From Antennarius striatus (taxonomy: Eukaryota > Chordata > Actinopteri > Lophiiformes > Antennariidae), in assembly GCF_040054535.1 (NCBI RefSeq), contig NC_090782.1, forward strand, positions 18,451,001 to 18,515,000: DNA of 64,000 nucleotides, written 5' to 3'. The notes below the pieces were generated by a model. The model was not told the origin of the DNA and ran no database searches. It saw only the letters and a list, made by a program, of their open reading frames with translations. How positions within the stretch are numbered: the first letter of the stretch is position 1; each line of letters opens with the position of its first letter. Of this stretch, positions 48,461 through 62,297 are shown piece by piece. The translations under genes and the position numbers were made by a program.

Positions 48461-51400
48461 TCATAGCAGGCTTGCGAGGCTAGTGGTTGGGCCGTTCTGG
48501 GCTTGGATCTGGACAGGAGGAGGGCCATCAGTCCACTGACAAAAACAAAAAACAAGGAAAATAGTTATCTCGGCTGAAAAACATCATTCTAAACAAAAAG
48601 AGACACAACAGTGAATGAATGTTAATAAATAAATCCCGTAAGGAACAAGAGTGAAAAGCGTTGAAGACATGTAAAGACACTTATTTGAAACCACGCTAAT
48701 CTGTTCCACATACACTGATGAGGTTATGCTCAGGAAGGCTGCAGGCAGCAATGTGGTCCTGTAGCAGCTGCTGGGAGAAGTTCTGGTGCATCTGGGCTGC
48801 TTCATGAGCATCCATAGTGTTCCCAAGGGCCTTATTCAGGTCTGCAAGCACAACATCAAGTCTAAGAAAAGCTCTATTTTTACCAGAATAAGCAAAAATG
48901 TCCTGTGTACCTTTCAACAGAGCCGAAGACCAAAGCTGAACTGACATGTCAGGGATCTTGCTGGCCAGCTGCATAGCAGGTACAACCATATTGTTGCTTT
49001 CCTTAAAGGAGAAAAAGGCAAAACATCACAGGACAATCTCATTTAGGTAGAATTGCAGTCATTAAGGACTTTTGAATGGTATTAATGCTCTGACAACACA
49101 GGATGTCAGATGAAGCATCACTGCCATTATGTACCTCGGATCATTTGCAAGCACAAAATGTTAGTTTGTTTTTCCTAAGTAACAGGTACTGGTTAGAAGG
49201 ACGAGTCATTCATAGTCTTAGCAGCAGAAAAAAAAGACTGTATTTAGCATATGAGAGTTATTTTTCAGTATTTGGAAACATTCTTGTAGTATCATATTGG
49301 TTCTCTGTCTACTGATGTTGGACCTGTGCCTGTTGGCTTTACTGAAGTTTTTGGTTTATCATCAAGGTAGGCACAAGTGTGCTAGGGCTCATTTGCCTGT
49401 AGTTTACCTCCCTCTGTGAAACATTCTTGAAAGAGTGTGAACCAACCAATTTTATCCATGCCAACATGCTTCCTCCCTTCAACTGCTGAGGCTCAACACC
49501 ATGCAAGTGTCATTTTAAGACCTTCCAACTATGAATTCAAGGTCTGGAAAAGAAAAAATGTGGCTAATCTCATTGTGATTTATTCTAAGAGAAATATTTT
49601 GTGTCCTATTTAATAAATGATCTTATTTTCAGTTCTCAATTTGTGTAAAATGTATCAACACCTCTATAAATGAATCCCTGGCTGCTCAGGGCACATCAAG
49701 GGGGTGACCAAGGAGAGTGCGTACATTCTCTTGTTATCTTAGTTCAGTTTAAAAAATTGGACAAAATGTTCTGTTCTGGTGACCTATTTAATCTAACACA
49801 CAATTCAAAGTCAAATAGTGTAATCAGCTAATAAAAGAAAATTACTCATGCATTTTAAGTCTTACTCTGTGGTTGCCCAGTACATAGAAGATGTGGCCCA
49901 GCAGAACCAAAGAGCAGGCAGTCAGTCTGTTCAGATCCTCAGCATTAGACATCTTCAGTGTTTCTCTTAAGAAACGTCTGTAACACATTACATACACATA
50001 TTGGCTGCAGTCCAACACTGAAACGTATACATCAAAGTCAGATGTCAAACATGCATTTCGGGATGTGCTTAAATGAAACTATTAGAGGTTATAATACTTG
50101 GCCTCGTTGTAGCGTCCTTGAAAGAAAGACAGGAGTCCCCTAATGTAGAAGGCTGCAGCACGGAGGCAATGGGAGCTAAATAAATTAAAAAATGAATACA
50201 TTTAATAACCTGAAAAACATCTGATAAGACGTAATCCTTTCATGTTTGTTCCTATGTTATTTTTTCTTACCTTACAGGGAAGTTATGGTCTGGGTTTATT
50301 CTCTCTAGGAGGCTGTATAGCTGAGGAGGATATTTAAAAAGAAAATAAATTAAAAGGGCAACCGTTGGTAGGGTTGGGCAGTATGATCATATAAACTGTA
50401 AAATGGCAATAATTTCTTGTTTGGTTGAAATTTGGCAGCGTTTCTTCTTTTATAACTGTTGCTGAAGCATTCCTTGACCATTTACACACTGTCAATCAGA
50501 TCATCAGCACTGACCCATACACTTAAAAGACATTACACAGATGAGTCATTTATAAAACCAGAAATGACTAAATCAGTTAAAATAGACATTAACTTTACAA
50601 ACAAACTGGTACAATTTCTTGTACCAGTTTGGTTGAGCCAGTTATTGTCCCAGTAATGTGGGTTTTGGAAAGTCAGTTGTTTCACATGGATTTCTATTTG
50701 CTTGTATAGGAGATTCTCTTCATTTTGGTGTTCATATTTTCAATTGGGCCAAATAGATATAGAACAGATATAAATGAAAATGGTCACTACAAACAAGTCC
50801 TTAACTAAACCAAAAAGTACAGCAGTGATATCATGACACAGATGAATCTCCTGTTACGTTTCACTTGTGTAAAAGCAGGAACTATAACGGTTAGGTTCTC
50901 TCATGCTTCTGCGGCTCCAGATGCCTTAAGGTTAAGTGAATCTGAATAGGGGTTCTCGCTGAGATGAGTGGAAAACTCATCTCAGCGAGAACCCCTTTCT
51001 TTTATGAAAACCTTTGCACACTCAATAATAGTACTTATTTTTCTTATATTCCAAAAGAAGTGATGGTTTTCTGAGGTTAAGTCAAACAACTGAGTGTTTT
51101 CTTAGAAGAAGATAAGGATCACTTAAATGTTATTATCAATGCACAGCACTTAGTGAAATACAGTATTATTAAACAGAGCTCTACCAGTACCCTGTTAGTG
51201 ATCTCTGGTGGACAAACTGCGTAATGGCAACCCCAATTTCTAATAAGCTATCATGTTATTTGTCATGTTGCAATTTCTTGCACTCTCTGGTTCAGTTATA
51301 CACAAATACCACTATGTCTGAGATAAACTGCTTAAAAAGCTAAGAAACTGATTGTGCTCTAAAGCAAAGTAACATGCAAAAGACAAAGATGATATCCAAA

Positions 51401-54400
51401 AAAAGTAGATTGTGTAAATTGACCAGCTACTACTAGTACTTTTGGAGATTATTCTTTTGATTACTCTATGATGATTTAAATAAATGCTTTTTATTAATCA
51501 ACTAACCTCCTGGTGTCGGTTTCCTTCCCTTATATAGACACTGGCCAAGTTGGTCACGATGTAAGTCCACAGTTCCTGGTGTGTGGTGAGCTGAGACACA
51601 ATTAGACAGACATGTTAGAGAGACAAGCAGAAGCAAAAAGGACAAAAGAAATGATAGTGGTAATAGGATTTGAGAAGAGGCACTAAAATCACTGAACTCA
51701 CCCGCAAGGCTGTGGTAAACTGAGCCTCTGCATTATCCATACAGTTCACAGAAATACAATACAGACCCTGAGAAGCAACAGGAACAGATTGAGCAATGCA
51801 GACGTCAGATTGTCAGCAGAACAAGCCACAATGATATACAGTGTATATATATTTCCAAACAATAAATTTATATATTTCATGCTTGATTAATCTGAACAAA
51901 GATTACTTGGTAATTTAAAAATTTTGTATTACTTGCATCCCCTTTTATAATTATATAACATGTAATTTCTAATACAGTATTTTCTGCACTATAAGGCGCA
52001 CTGGATTATAAGGCGCACCTTTAATGAATTGTTTATTTTATAATTTATTTCATATATAAGGCGCACCGGATTATAAGGGGCATATAATAAAAAATATTAA
52101 AATAGATTTAAAAAAACCAGTGGATGTAGTTGCGCTATCCGTCCACTAGCTACAGCATTCATGACTGAGTACCTTTAGTCAGCTGTGAAAGGCTATTGTT
52201 GTGTCAATAAGCCATTCTGAGCGTCATTAAGGAAACCTGATCACTTGATCATGTTGCCATCTTAGGCCCCCTCCACACGATAACGGATTTTTTAAAAACG
52301 CAACTTTTATGTTGCGTTTACGCCTTCCATCCACACGACAACGCAGATATCTGGAACAAAAACGCAACTTTTTAAAAACGTTGGCCGAGGTGGATTTTTT
52401 TAAAAACGATGGGTCTGCGTTGTCGTGTGGACGGCGTATCCCCGGGGCTTTTTAAAAATGCTGACGTCTTGCCTGCGATGAAAACCGATGTGACGTCATA
52501 TTTATGGGCCCGTGTGTCATGACAACAAAACATGGAGGATTCCTATTGGATAAAATTTGACTCAATACTGCCACCACATGGTTTGGCATGCTTATAGCCG
52601 TCTTTGAAAACGCACTGGTGCGTTTACGTGTGGACAGAGATTTTTTTAAAAATGCTGTCGTGTGGACGCGAATCGTTTTCGATGTGTTTTTAAAAAGTTT
52701 CTAAGGACGGTGCCTTAGAAAGAAGTCAACACGCATATTAAAAAACCTGACATTAAAACTGGTTGAATTCATTACGAGTCTGTCGAGTTCGAACAGGGCG
52801 GATTATTTCCTGATCTGAACTTTGAAGCAGCGGCGTTCGTCTTCGTTTATTAAATATTGTTTCGATCGATGGGTAGTCCGAACGGAGGTGAGGTGCAGCG
52901 TTTTGCTATCTAAACAATTTTTAACCAGTTTTTAATGTCAGGCTGCTAAATTACTGGCAAATGCGACGCTAATTTACTCCTAGAACTGACTTTAACTTCG
53001 GTGTCTCACCGCCCTGAATCTCACAGCACGTCGCTCCAGACAGAATACACAAACCTAAATGCGCCCCTCCGCCGCCCGCCCAGAGCTATCAACTACATTT
53101 GTAAATCAGTGCAGCACACCAGGTACCGTTGTCTAGCAGTGACTCTGCTCTTGATATTTCAGAAAAGGCTGGAAGTTCAGCTTTGAGGGTCTTTCAATCG
53201 CCTTTATGCCAGTTTCTCCGTGTGTTTCCACAGATTAATAGAACGGACCGTAACTAGATTCCAGATGACAGCACAATGGCATTTTTAAGACCAATTAAGT
53301 TTAAAGTGGGTTATTTCCGACGCCAAGTAGTTAGGAAATACTGAGATCAGTCAGTCGGTCAAACTTTATTAATAGAATTGTTGAAAATTCCCAACGTCGT
53401 CGTAGCCGGTCACCGGTGTTCTTCTCAGCAGGCTGCTCTGCGTCAAACAGCAGGACTGAGAGTCGGCACTTCGGCGACACCCCTTGACTACCGTTGTTAG
53501 GGGGCGTAGTACGGCCTGAATACTGTCTGAGGGTGCCCCTGGTGACATAGTGCGACATGACTGCCGGCTTTTTTTCAGCGATCTTGTTTTTAACCAATAC
53601 TAACATTAATATTAATCCATATACAAGGCGCATCGGATTATAAGGCGCACTACGGGTTTATGAGAAAATGATAGGCTTTTAGGTGCGCCTTATAGTGCAG
53701 AAAATACTTTAATTAGTCCTTCATTATGAAATGTGGGATGACATTGAAATTTTGAGCCATTTCTGTTAACTTCAAAATCCTCCGAGTTGACCACTGAATA
53801 TTTGTCTCAATAGATTTGTTTTCACTGCGCAGTGGGCTAACACACCGCCATTAACTTGACCTAAATTTGTGGCTATGTTCTGAAACTGTCTTTGGATTGG
53901 AGCAGTAATCCTGAATCCTCTCAGGCACACACATTATTTACTTGGATATACTCACTAGTAGTGTGTGAAGCTGAGCAGCGTGGTTGGTGAATAGTCTGGG
54001 TGACTGTTGGCAAAGCTGACACACCTGAGAAATCTGAAAGTGTAGAGCAGAGTTAAAAACATGAAATATGATTTCTGAAATGATACAAAATGGGGTTAGA
54101 TAACCTACTGGACTTTGAAGGTTATTTTGTCACCTAAGTAGTACAGAGCTCAAGAAATTTAAGGACTTAGAAACAGTTTACCTCTTGTAACGCAGTGGCC
54201 TTGTGGCCTGTAACAAGTCTACACATGATGATGTGCTCCAGTAAAATGACTTGAAAGGTAGAGAGGATGGGGCTGCAGTCCAACACTGAAACATATACAT
54301 CAAAACCAGAAAGTGTACACAAAGAAGTGGTGCTAGAACCTTTTAATAGTCCCAAAAAATAGCATAATTTGTGATTTAACACTTTTTTTTTTAACATAAC

Positions 54401-57400
54401 TGTGCAACTTACTTTTTAGTTTCTCCAGTTGCATTAGCGCCTTGTCTGTGTATTTCTGGGCTTTCTCCAAATAGCCTGCTTGCATGGAGTGCATAACTGT
54501 TACCTGTAAAATACAGGGAAAGACTACAAATTAAAAACTGTGAACTTGCTGTCCCCATATTGTGCATGTTAAATGAAAAGAAAACCTTTGTGAAATCAAA
54601 ATTAACTGTTGCATCAGTATAAGCTTGTCTACAACTGCACTGTCACACAAAGGTTACAGGCCAACTGAGTCTTTTTCTGACTTGGTTCCTGTTCAATGGG
54701 AAGTAACTGACTACACTAAAGAACAATGGCCAACATACAGTACAGACGCTCCTCAACTACCGTTTTAGTTACGTGCCGAATGGCCGAACGTAATTTGAAA
54801 ATGAACATACGTTGTTACTGTACGTTCCAGTAACGTGTGGCTGTTCATACTGTATGTACACCCATACATTCTATTACTGTGTCTTATAAAACACCCCTAA
54901 ATCATTAATTATAAACATAATATTGTAAAATGATAACATTAATTTTAAAAAAACACAAAGTCTTAACACAAGGGTAACACGCGATGAACTGGGAAGAGGC
55001 AAGTCACATTCAGTCTGTCGTTTGTGCCATGTAAACAATGGCAAACGTAAGATCGTTTGAACGTCTCGTACTATGGAGACGCACTAAAATCAAAAATTCA
55101 CTCACAAATTCTTTTTTTACAAAATTATTTTACAGTCAGTTCAAACGTAAAATCTAAAAAACGTAAAACGAATGAACATAAGCACAGGAGTGTCTGCATT
55201 TATTTGACAAGAAAATTCGATTTCAACATGTAGAGATATATCATACTCATCGCAGTGCAGTGGAAAAAAAAACTTGCAATGACAGCATTGATGTTCTTTG
55301 CAGTTATTATAAAATTAAGAAAATTTTATGTAGCAAAAAAAATACACACATATAAAATTGTCATTACCAAATAGACAAGGACACACATGTGTTCCTTGGG
55401 CAGCCAGTGGAAGAGGTCAGCTGGGTTGCTAGGCAGTATTTCATCATCATGGAGTGTGGAAATGGTCTGAATGCACTGCTGTAGCTGCTTCAAGCACGGC
55501 TTGACACTCTTCACCTGCAAGAACATGGTGTAATATAGTCTGAATAACCAGATATTACAGCAGCTTTATTGTTCCTAATCTAAATATTTCTATACAATTA
55601 ATTGTCTCTGTGTTCATAAGCAATGACAATAAAGCTCCTTTGTGTGATTTAATCCAAATGTCATTCTGTTTTCCTACCTGTCCAGCATCAAGGTAGTGTG
55701 TGACCTGAAGAACTAGGAAGAAGACCCTCAGGGACTCTTTCTGGATGGGGTTACCCTGCCAATTTTCCACTATAGTTCCACACAATGTGAGCAAAGGATG
55801 CACCTCCCCAAGTTTCCTCTCCATTAGCAATAACTGTGAAAAAAGACACAGAAAACAGCATAATTACAATATGGCAAAACAACTACAGTATTTTCCGCAC
55901 TATAAGGCGCACCCTTAATCATTTGTTTTATAATTTTTTCAGCGATCATGTTTTTAACCAATATTAATATGAATATTAATCCATATACAAGGCGCAGCGG
56001 ATTATAAGGCGCACTACGGGTTTATGAGAAAATTTTATGCTTTTAGGTGCGCCTTATAGTCCGGAAAATACTGTACTACTACATTACTAATTAATTATTC
56101 ATCAAGAAAAAAAAGAAGCAAAAAAGTCATGATAATGTAGTAGCAGTGCACACAACAAACTCAACCAGAAACGATGGCTCACCATTCCTTTGCTGAGGAG
56201 AAACAATGCCCTGAAAAGAGAAGAAATCAAGTATGATTAACTGGAATAATGTAGCTATCAGGATGAGTGTGTTTTCACAAGACTACCATGCTCTTGAACA
56301 TGAACATCTCAGAAATCATTATTTCATCATAACAGCAGCAGTTGTAATGTTTTATATCTAATTTACTGTATATTACTTCATTAGACAGACCCCAAAAAAA
56401 GATTTGATGTTGCAAGAAAAATATAGTTCAACAGAACTTAGATTTAGGATATATAAACATAAGGAATTGATCCTGCTTACTGATATTTGTTCCTTCTGTC
56501 TAGGTATACAGTGCGCCTCGTTACTCGTGGTTAATGTATTCCAGAAACCACACACGAATAACGAGTTCTGCAATATAGCGACAAACTATTTATCTTATTA
56601 TTCACGGTAATTTAAACGTTTATGAACCCTCCCCATACTGATATTAAACCACCTATCTGTATTACCTTTTCCCACACTCTTTTCGACTATTTAAAGTACT
56701 TTTGTGTCTCACGGAAGTGCTCTGCGTTCTGAAACTCACGGAACATAGCGCACTTCAGAATGCCTTCAGAATGCGCGTACAGTATCACGTAACTACCTAC
56801 TAAAAATCTACAAAGGGGTGAAGTGGCGTGTGTTCATGCACGAATGCGCGAGGGATTGCTGTATTAGGAAACCTGAGCAAAACAGATTTACAGTCAAGAG
56901 TTTCCTAGTCCACTATTTGGTTTTAAACAACCCTTAGGACAGAAAAAGATTTTATACATAAAAACTGATGGTAAAATAATTTCCAAGAGTGCAAAATTAT
57001 GACATTTCAGAATCTAAACAGAATGCGAAAATAATGTGCAACCAACAGAGGATTAGGTGTTATTTACCTTGTATATTCTGACCCGACCACTCGGGCATAC
57101 TCTGCTCCAACACCCAGCAGATCACATGCTGACACCAAGTCTTTCTCAAGAGTATGAAGTTGCTGAAAAAGCCAAGAAAAGTCCTCCTGACTGCTAGGGA
57201 TTCAAAATCTGGAACCTTGCATTAAAGCTCAAAAAGCAGTCAAACTAAAAAACGTGATTTAAATGAGGTTGTCTAATTCCTTCCCATTTTAACTGTAACA
57301 CTGTTGGCTCAGCAAAAGAAAATGGCCTATGAAACAATATCAACCTCATAGGGTCAATTTTCATACCATCACACTTTAATAATACATACCGCCAACTGGA

Positions 57401-58300
57401 ACAACAGCCTGCAGTGCCAGTAAGGTGTTTGTTGTGAAATCTGGATGGCTTTACGCAGTAGAGGTTTTGCAGAGTCCACCAAATTCTAAAAAATAAAATA
57501 AAATAAAATAATTCATAATAAAACGCGCAGTATATTTTGGATATTCGTACACACACACACAAAAAATACCAAATCTAATGAATTCAATTTCATAATGATT
57601 GATTACTGAATGCAAATAATATCACTTTCATTCTCAATAATATCCAAAGCCAAACCAAAGGTGAGGAGCTTACCTGTTGGCAGAAGAGCTCTGACAAAAT
57701 ACTAGCGGCTTCAAATTTGACATCTTCAAATTGTGGAACTTGTTGAGAAATATACCACTGCGAAAGACAGATGCTAAATGTTAGCGGCGTTGCTGTGTGT
57801 GACATTTTAATCAACCAACATAAAACCATACAGCGGTTTATCTGGCTAGCTAGCGCCAGAGAAACAACGAAAGTCACCGACGCGGCGTGAAAACTCAACA
57901 AAATGACAACAAATCAAATACTTCCATCTTATTTGAAAATGCATTCTTCCCGTATAACCGGTATAATTTAAGTAGCGTCGCCATACGCTATTTTCGCAGC
58001 CTATGGCCTACATCCTTCCCCTTCTCCACTGCATCCCCGTTCTTTCCTACATCGAGCGTCCCTCACCGCTTTCTCCAGGTGGTTGCGGGCCAGCTCACTG
58101 TTCTTGGTGTGGTGGTAGAGAACCGAGCCCAGCTGAAGATGTGTCCGAGCCTCGATTCTCTGTGGTGGCTTAAACTGAAATACTGCCTGTAGACAGTGCA
58201 CACACAGGCGAATTTTCGGTGGACTGGAGGTTCGGAAATGTTCCGCAAAGCCTAAAAGGGCGAGATACCAGCGCTCCGGGGCCTCTACGTTTGACGCCAT
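48461..58300 (-). CDS. mau2: mau2: cohesin loading factor subunit SCC4
   Basis: Eighteen coding exons in transcript order: 58300-58067, 57757-57674, 57485-57390, 57162-57069 (edge uncertain by 1), 56210-56183, 55833-55678, 55514-55368, 54503-54413, 54285-54182, 54033-53956, 51767-51702, 51590-51507, 50320-50271, 50175-50098, 49977-49866, 49001-48911, 48841-48714, 48535-48461. Phases match throughout, giving about 598 residues (human about 613). The start [20 protein letters not shown] lacks the alanine-rich leader of the mammalian protein. Landmarks are [77 protein letters not shown] and the end TSLASLL. MAU2 is a TPR superhelix that wraps the N-terminus of NIPBL and loads cohesin on chromatin in the nucleus. 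Exon 5 is only 28 nt. For exon 4 my count from coordinates is 94 nt while the family reading frame needs 95; this should be rechecked in the file. Confidence 0.97.
50948..50996. repeat. Perfect 22-bp inverted repeat, 5-nt loop
   Basis: Arms 50948-50969 and 50975-50996 (AGGGGTTCTCGCTGAGATGA... and its exact complement). They lie in a mau2 intron. Confidence 0.97.
51976..53708. mobile_element. 1.7-kb DNA transposon with 26-bp perfect terminal inverted repeats
   Basis: Both ends read inward as AGTATTTTCTGCACTATAAG then GCGCAC, exact over 26 bp. The ends also carry the inner motif GGATTATAAGGCGCAC seen in the small copy at 55884-56075. The flanking bases fit a TA target duplication, with one changed end base on the right. 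No transposase is readable inside; the minus-strand frame 53331-53633 has no family match. It lies in the mau2 intron between exons 10 and 11. I do not assign a superfamily firmly. Confidence 0.85.
52264..52720. mobile_element. Nested MITE-like repeat with internal inverted repeats
   Basis: GC-richer block starting GGCCCCCTCCACACGATAAC and carrying repeated CACACGACAACGCA / TGCGTTGTCGTGTG motifs in opposite orientation (near 52331 and 52415) and again near 52654. Runs of TTTTTAAAAA recur. It resembles non-autonomous fish elements rich in 'cgtgtggac' motifs. It sits inside the larger element, so it inserted later or was captured. Confidence 0.6.
54743..55196. mobile_element. Tigger-like non-autonomous element, about 450 bp
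   Basis: Ends CAGACGCTCCTC and, on the right, GGAGTGTCTG form imperfect inverted repeats. The inner text ACGTAATTTGAAAATGAAC and ACGTAAAATCTAAAAAACGT recalls the mirrored style of pogo/Tigger-derived miniature elements. It lies in the mau2 intron between exons 7 and 8. Confidence 0.55.
55884..56075. mobile_element. 192-bp miniature element with 'TATAAGGCGCAC' ends
   Basis: TACAGTATTTTCCGCACTAT at the left is mirrored by TTATAGTCCGGAAAATACTG then TA at the right. TA on both sides fits a TA target duplication. It is a compact relative of the 51976-53708 element and lies in the mau2 intron between exons 5 and 6. Confidence 0.85.
56508..56861. mobile_element. 354-bp Tigger-like miniature element
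   Basis: Left end CAGTGCGCCTCGTTACTCG and right end GCGCGAGGGATTGCTG, flanked on both sides by TA. The pattern CAG..CCTCG is typical of Tigger/pogo-type elements. It lies in the mau2 intron between exons 4 and 5; an older relative is at 32640-33535. Confidence 0.75.
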
Positions 58301-58400
58301 TTTGCCCGACGACAACAAGTTTTTCAGCGCTGTGGGCAGACCGATGTGTTGCCAGGTTGGGTAACAACAATCCAACATTCAACATCCAAAACAAGCGTCT
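58301..58400 (-). promoter_or_regulatory. mau2: mau2 5' UTR and core promoter (inferred)
   Basis: Immediately upstream of the mau2 start codon. In-frame codons continue upstream (another ATG at 58378), but family proteins begin at the MASN methionine. There is no TATA box. The exact start site cannot be placed. Confidence 0.4.
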
Positions 58401-58682
58401 GAAGCCCCACTCTGTCAGTCTTTGCCAAAAAAGATAATTATGAACATTAGTCACGCGTTTTAATATAGTATTAATATAGTATTTAACTAATTTAATTAAT
58501 ATAGTATTTAACTGTTGGAATGTTTTAATATAAAATGTATTGACATTTAAGAAAAAGACTGCAAATTGACTTCTTTCCACAAATCCTGTAGTAAATTTGG
58601 AAAATTGTGGATGCTCAAATTATTTTGCCTTTAACAAACTATTTTATGTTTCAGCGACAAATTTTATTTGTACATTCAAGAA

Positions 58683-59310
<628 letters not shown>

Positions 59311-60050
59311 TTAAAAAATGCATTTTTAAATTAATAGTTTCAGTATTTTCTAATCAATTTGCTTAAGTCATTGTCTTATTTATTATGGCTGATGTCAAGA
59401 TTGCTCTAAACTTAAATTGAGTACATAATGAGTCTAGCTAAGAATCACTGAAACGCTCCTTCAGACTTGGCAACCCAATGTTATAGTAAACATCGCGAGG
59501 TTACATCCAAAATACATGGACGCAAATGAGCTGCTCCTACTTGGGCAGCACCACGACCCGCCCCACTCCGCCTCCGTTTGCACTGGCAGAGGTCTTTGCA
59601 CACATCAGTTCTTTAAACGCTGTATGCGAAAGCACGCATAGAGACGTCATCGTCATGTAAATCCAATCGGAGGCAAAGAAAGGCGGGATTTTGTTTGTCA
59701 GAGTAGGATTCGATCGTTCTCTGATTGGATACGTCGATGGGAGTTGTAGTCCAAAATAGTGGAACGTGCTGTCCCAGATTTTCAAGACCTTGAAAAGCCC
59801 AAACAATCCTCCGCGTGGATCAGGCTTGCATGAGAATCTCCTCGTAGGCGTCGTCCATAATTAGACGACCCACTCTGCCACAGCTTTACGCGTGTTTTCC
59901 GCAACCTTTCCAAATCAACAACGTGACGAGACGTGCTTTACTGTGGTGACCAGTTTTAGCGAGCAAACAAGAAAAATGTGCAAGAACAGACAAGTGACTG
60001 ATAATACATCGAAGACTTGTGCACACTGGGTGTTTTAATCATAAACCAAG
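59311..60050 (+). promoter_or_regulatory. slc25a42: slc25a42 upstream region with probable promoter and 5' UTR exon
   Basis: CCAAT-type boxes are seen at about 59662-59666 (CCAAT) and 59722-59726 (ATTGG). At 59739-59752 stands GGGAGTTGTAGTCC, close to the ZNF143/THAP11-type element (GGGARTTGTAGT) found in many housekeeping promoters. A possible non-coding first exon ends at AAACCAAG before GTAACG at 60051. The roles are inferred from position and motif. Confidence 0.5.
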
Positions 60051-60560
60051 GTAACGAAACGCAGCTTTTAGTGACGAGACATTCATTTTGTAACAAATAG
60101 CAACTCACATTGTTGTTATTTGTGCAACGCTGAATATGATTCGATTTGTTTATTTAGGGCATTTTTATGCGTGGTTTTTCAAGTTTTTATCTGCACGCAT
60201 TCCTATTTGGAAATTGACATGTGGACCTTATTGATGTTTGATAAATGTTGAACGATTATGTGCATGAAAGTCACGGCGGATTGGACCGCCTTTGTAATGT
60301 AAGACTCTGTTTACCGATCTGGCTGTGCGGTACGTGGGCATGCGTGGGATCACGCACTCGAGTTGTGAGATAGTGAAGCATTGCGACGCGTCGGGCTGTT
60401 GTTTTGGTAAACAAAACGTATTTTTATTTTCTAATCGCACTTTTTTTTTTTTTTTATGTTGTTGTTGCATTTTGTAAAATATATGCACGAAATTGCAGTG
60501 GGCTTTCCTGGATGAATGACTGCGTGTCCTGACGGATTTGGTGATCTGTAAAGGGGACGC

Positions 60561-62208
60561 ATGGCCCATCGCGTGGACGACCGTCAGAGCCGTCTGCCCG
60601 TGGCTCAGGCCACCGTGCTGGCTCTGCCTCCCTCCGGCCAAGCAAAGGTGAGGACTCCCACGTCTCAATCGACATGCAGAACACTAGTGCATTTCACCAG
60701 TGTTGTTGCACATTGAGATCTGTGAGTGGAATATAATTCACAGTCACACCAGAAGAACAAGTTATTTAAATAACATGTTCTTCTGGTGTGACTGTGAAAT
60801 AATGTAAGACACATCAGGAGGGGGATATCTCTTGATGTATCTGACATTATTTCTGCTGCCAACAGTCAGATTTAACAGACCAGATGACTCATGTGTGGCT
60901 GCTGTTGTGACACACTTTACTGTAACACAGCAGCAAGATGTCAGTTAGTTTGTATTTCCTCATGTTTGGATGTGTTTTTGTTTTGTTTTTATCTCAAGGA
61001 ATTTGAACTTTTTGAGACTGAGGACTGAGGATTCTTGAAAATCATGCAGCCCAACAAGCTGTCACCATGACATAAAAATATTGCAGTTTTGTCGTTATTC
61101 AGCTGCGTTCTTGCTGTCTTTGTGGCGTTACGGTACAGATTTTGTACACTTGTAAAATATGAGCCCCATATGAAAATTAATATCAATAGAGATATTAAAC
61201 AGATCTGTGTGTTAAGAGTCTGGTTGTTTTTCCAGGGAGACACTGGACGTGTCAGGAACACTCACCCTGTGGCACAAGGGGCACGCGTGTGTTCCATGCC
61301 TGCAGAATAACTGGGCATGTCTTAGAATAAACAGGGGGAGAGACTAGTTAAGAGGCATTCGGTTACAGTAGGGGAGTGATTGTGAAATAATTTCTCTGCA
61401 CTCTGCATACTTTGAAAGACATGTTTGACCCAGAACATTTCTTTTAAATGTCAGTCCAAAATTAGTTTACAAAGCAGTGTGTTAGGTGACTTTGAATAAG
61501 ACATAACATGTCAGATGGTTTCTGTGTGATCTCAGGGAAAAGGTCTGTCAGATTTTCTTTTTATTGAAATTAATATAATTTTTATCTGCATGTTGGCAAC
61601 AGAAGTAGAACAAGTATTAAGGTCATTATCACAACACCAAGAAAAAGTTGTGCATTAAAGCTGCTTAAGTAAAAACTAGAAAAGGATAAATGTTTATTGT
61701 GCATTCCCACTTCAGAAAAATAATTTTTAAAACTGTTAATGGTCATTTTTAACTAAAAGAGGTACAACTCACTATTGTTTTGACACATGTTCCCTTCTCA
61801 CATTTGAATTGTGAAACATGTTTGTTAAACATATCAGATGGTCTTCTTATCATTCAGAGAGATTGCTTGTTGTGCTCAGATGTCCCTTCCATTTGAATGA
61901 ATGTAAATGGATACACACACGTACACACACTGTTCAACTTTATCTCTGTAGGGTATGTCATCATTATCACACAGACTCTAACCCACGAATGGATTTCTCT
62001 GTTTTTACTATGGTCATGTTTCTGAGCATAGATAAGTGTATTTATGTTGTTTCTGATATGATATATATTTTTACTAATTTAGAGACATACAGTTACTTCC
62101 TTGTGCACAGGTTAAAAAGTAATCCAGGGTAAGGTCATGAAGATATTATAAGGGTCAGTTTGCACATGTGTAACTTGACTAAACACCTCGTGGGGTAATA
62201 TACTTTAT

Positions 62209-62297
<89 letters not shown>

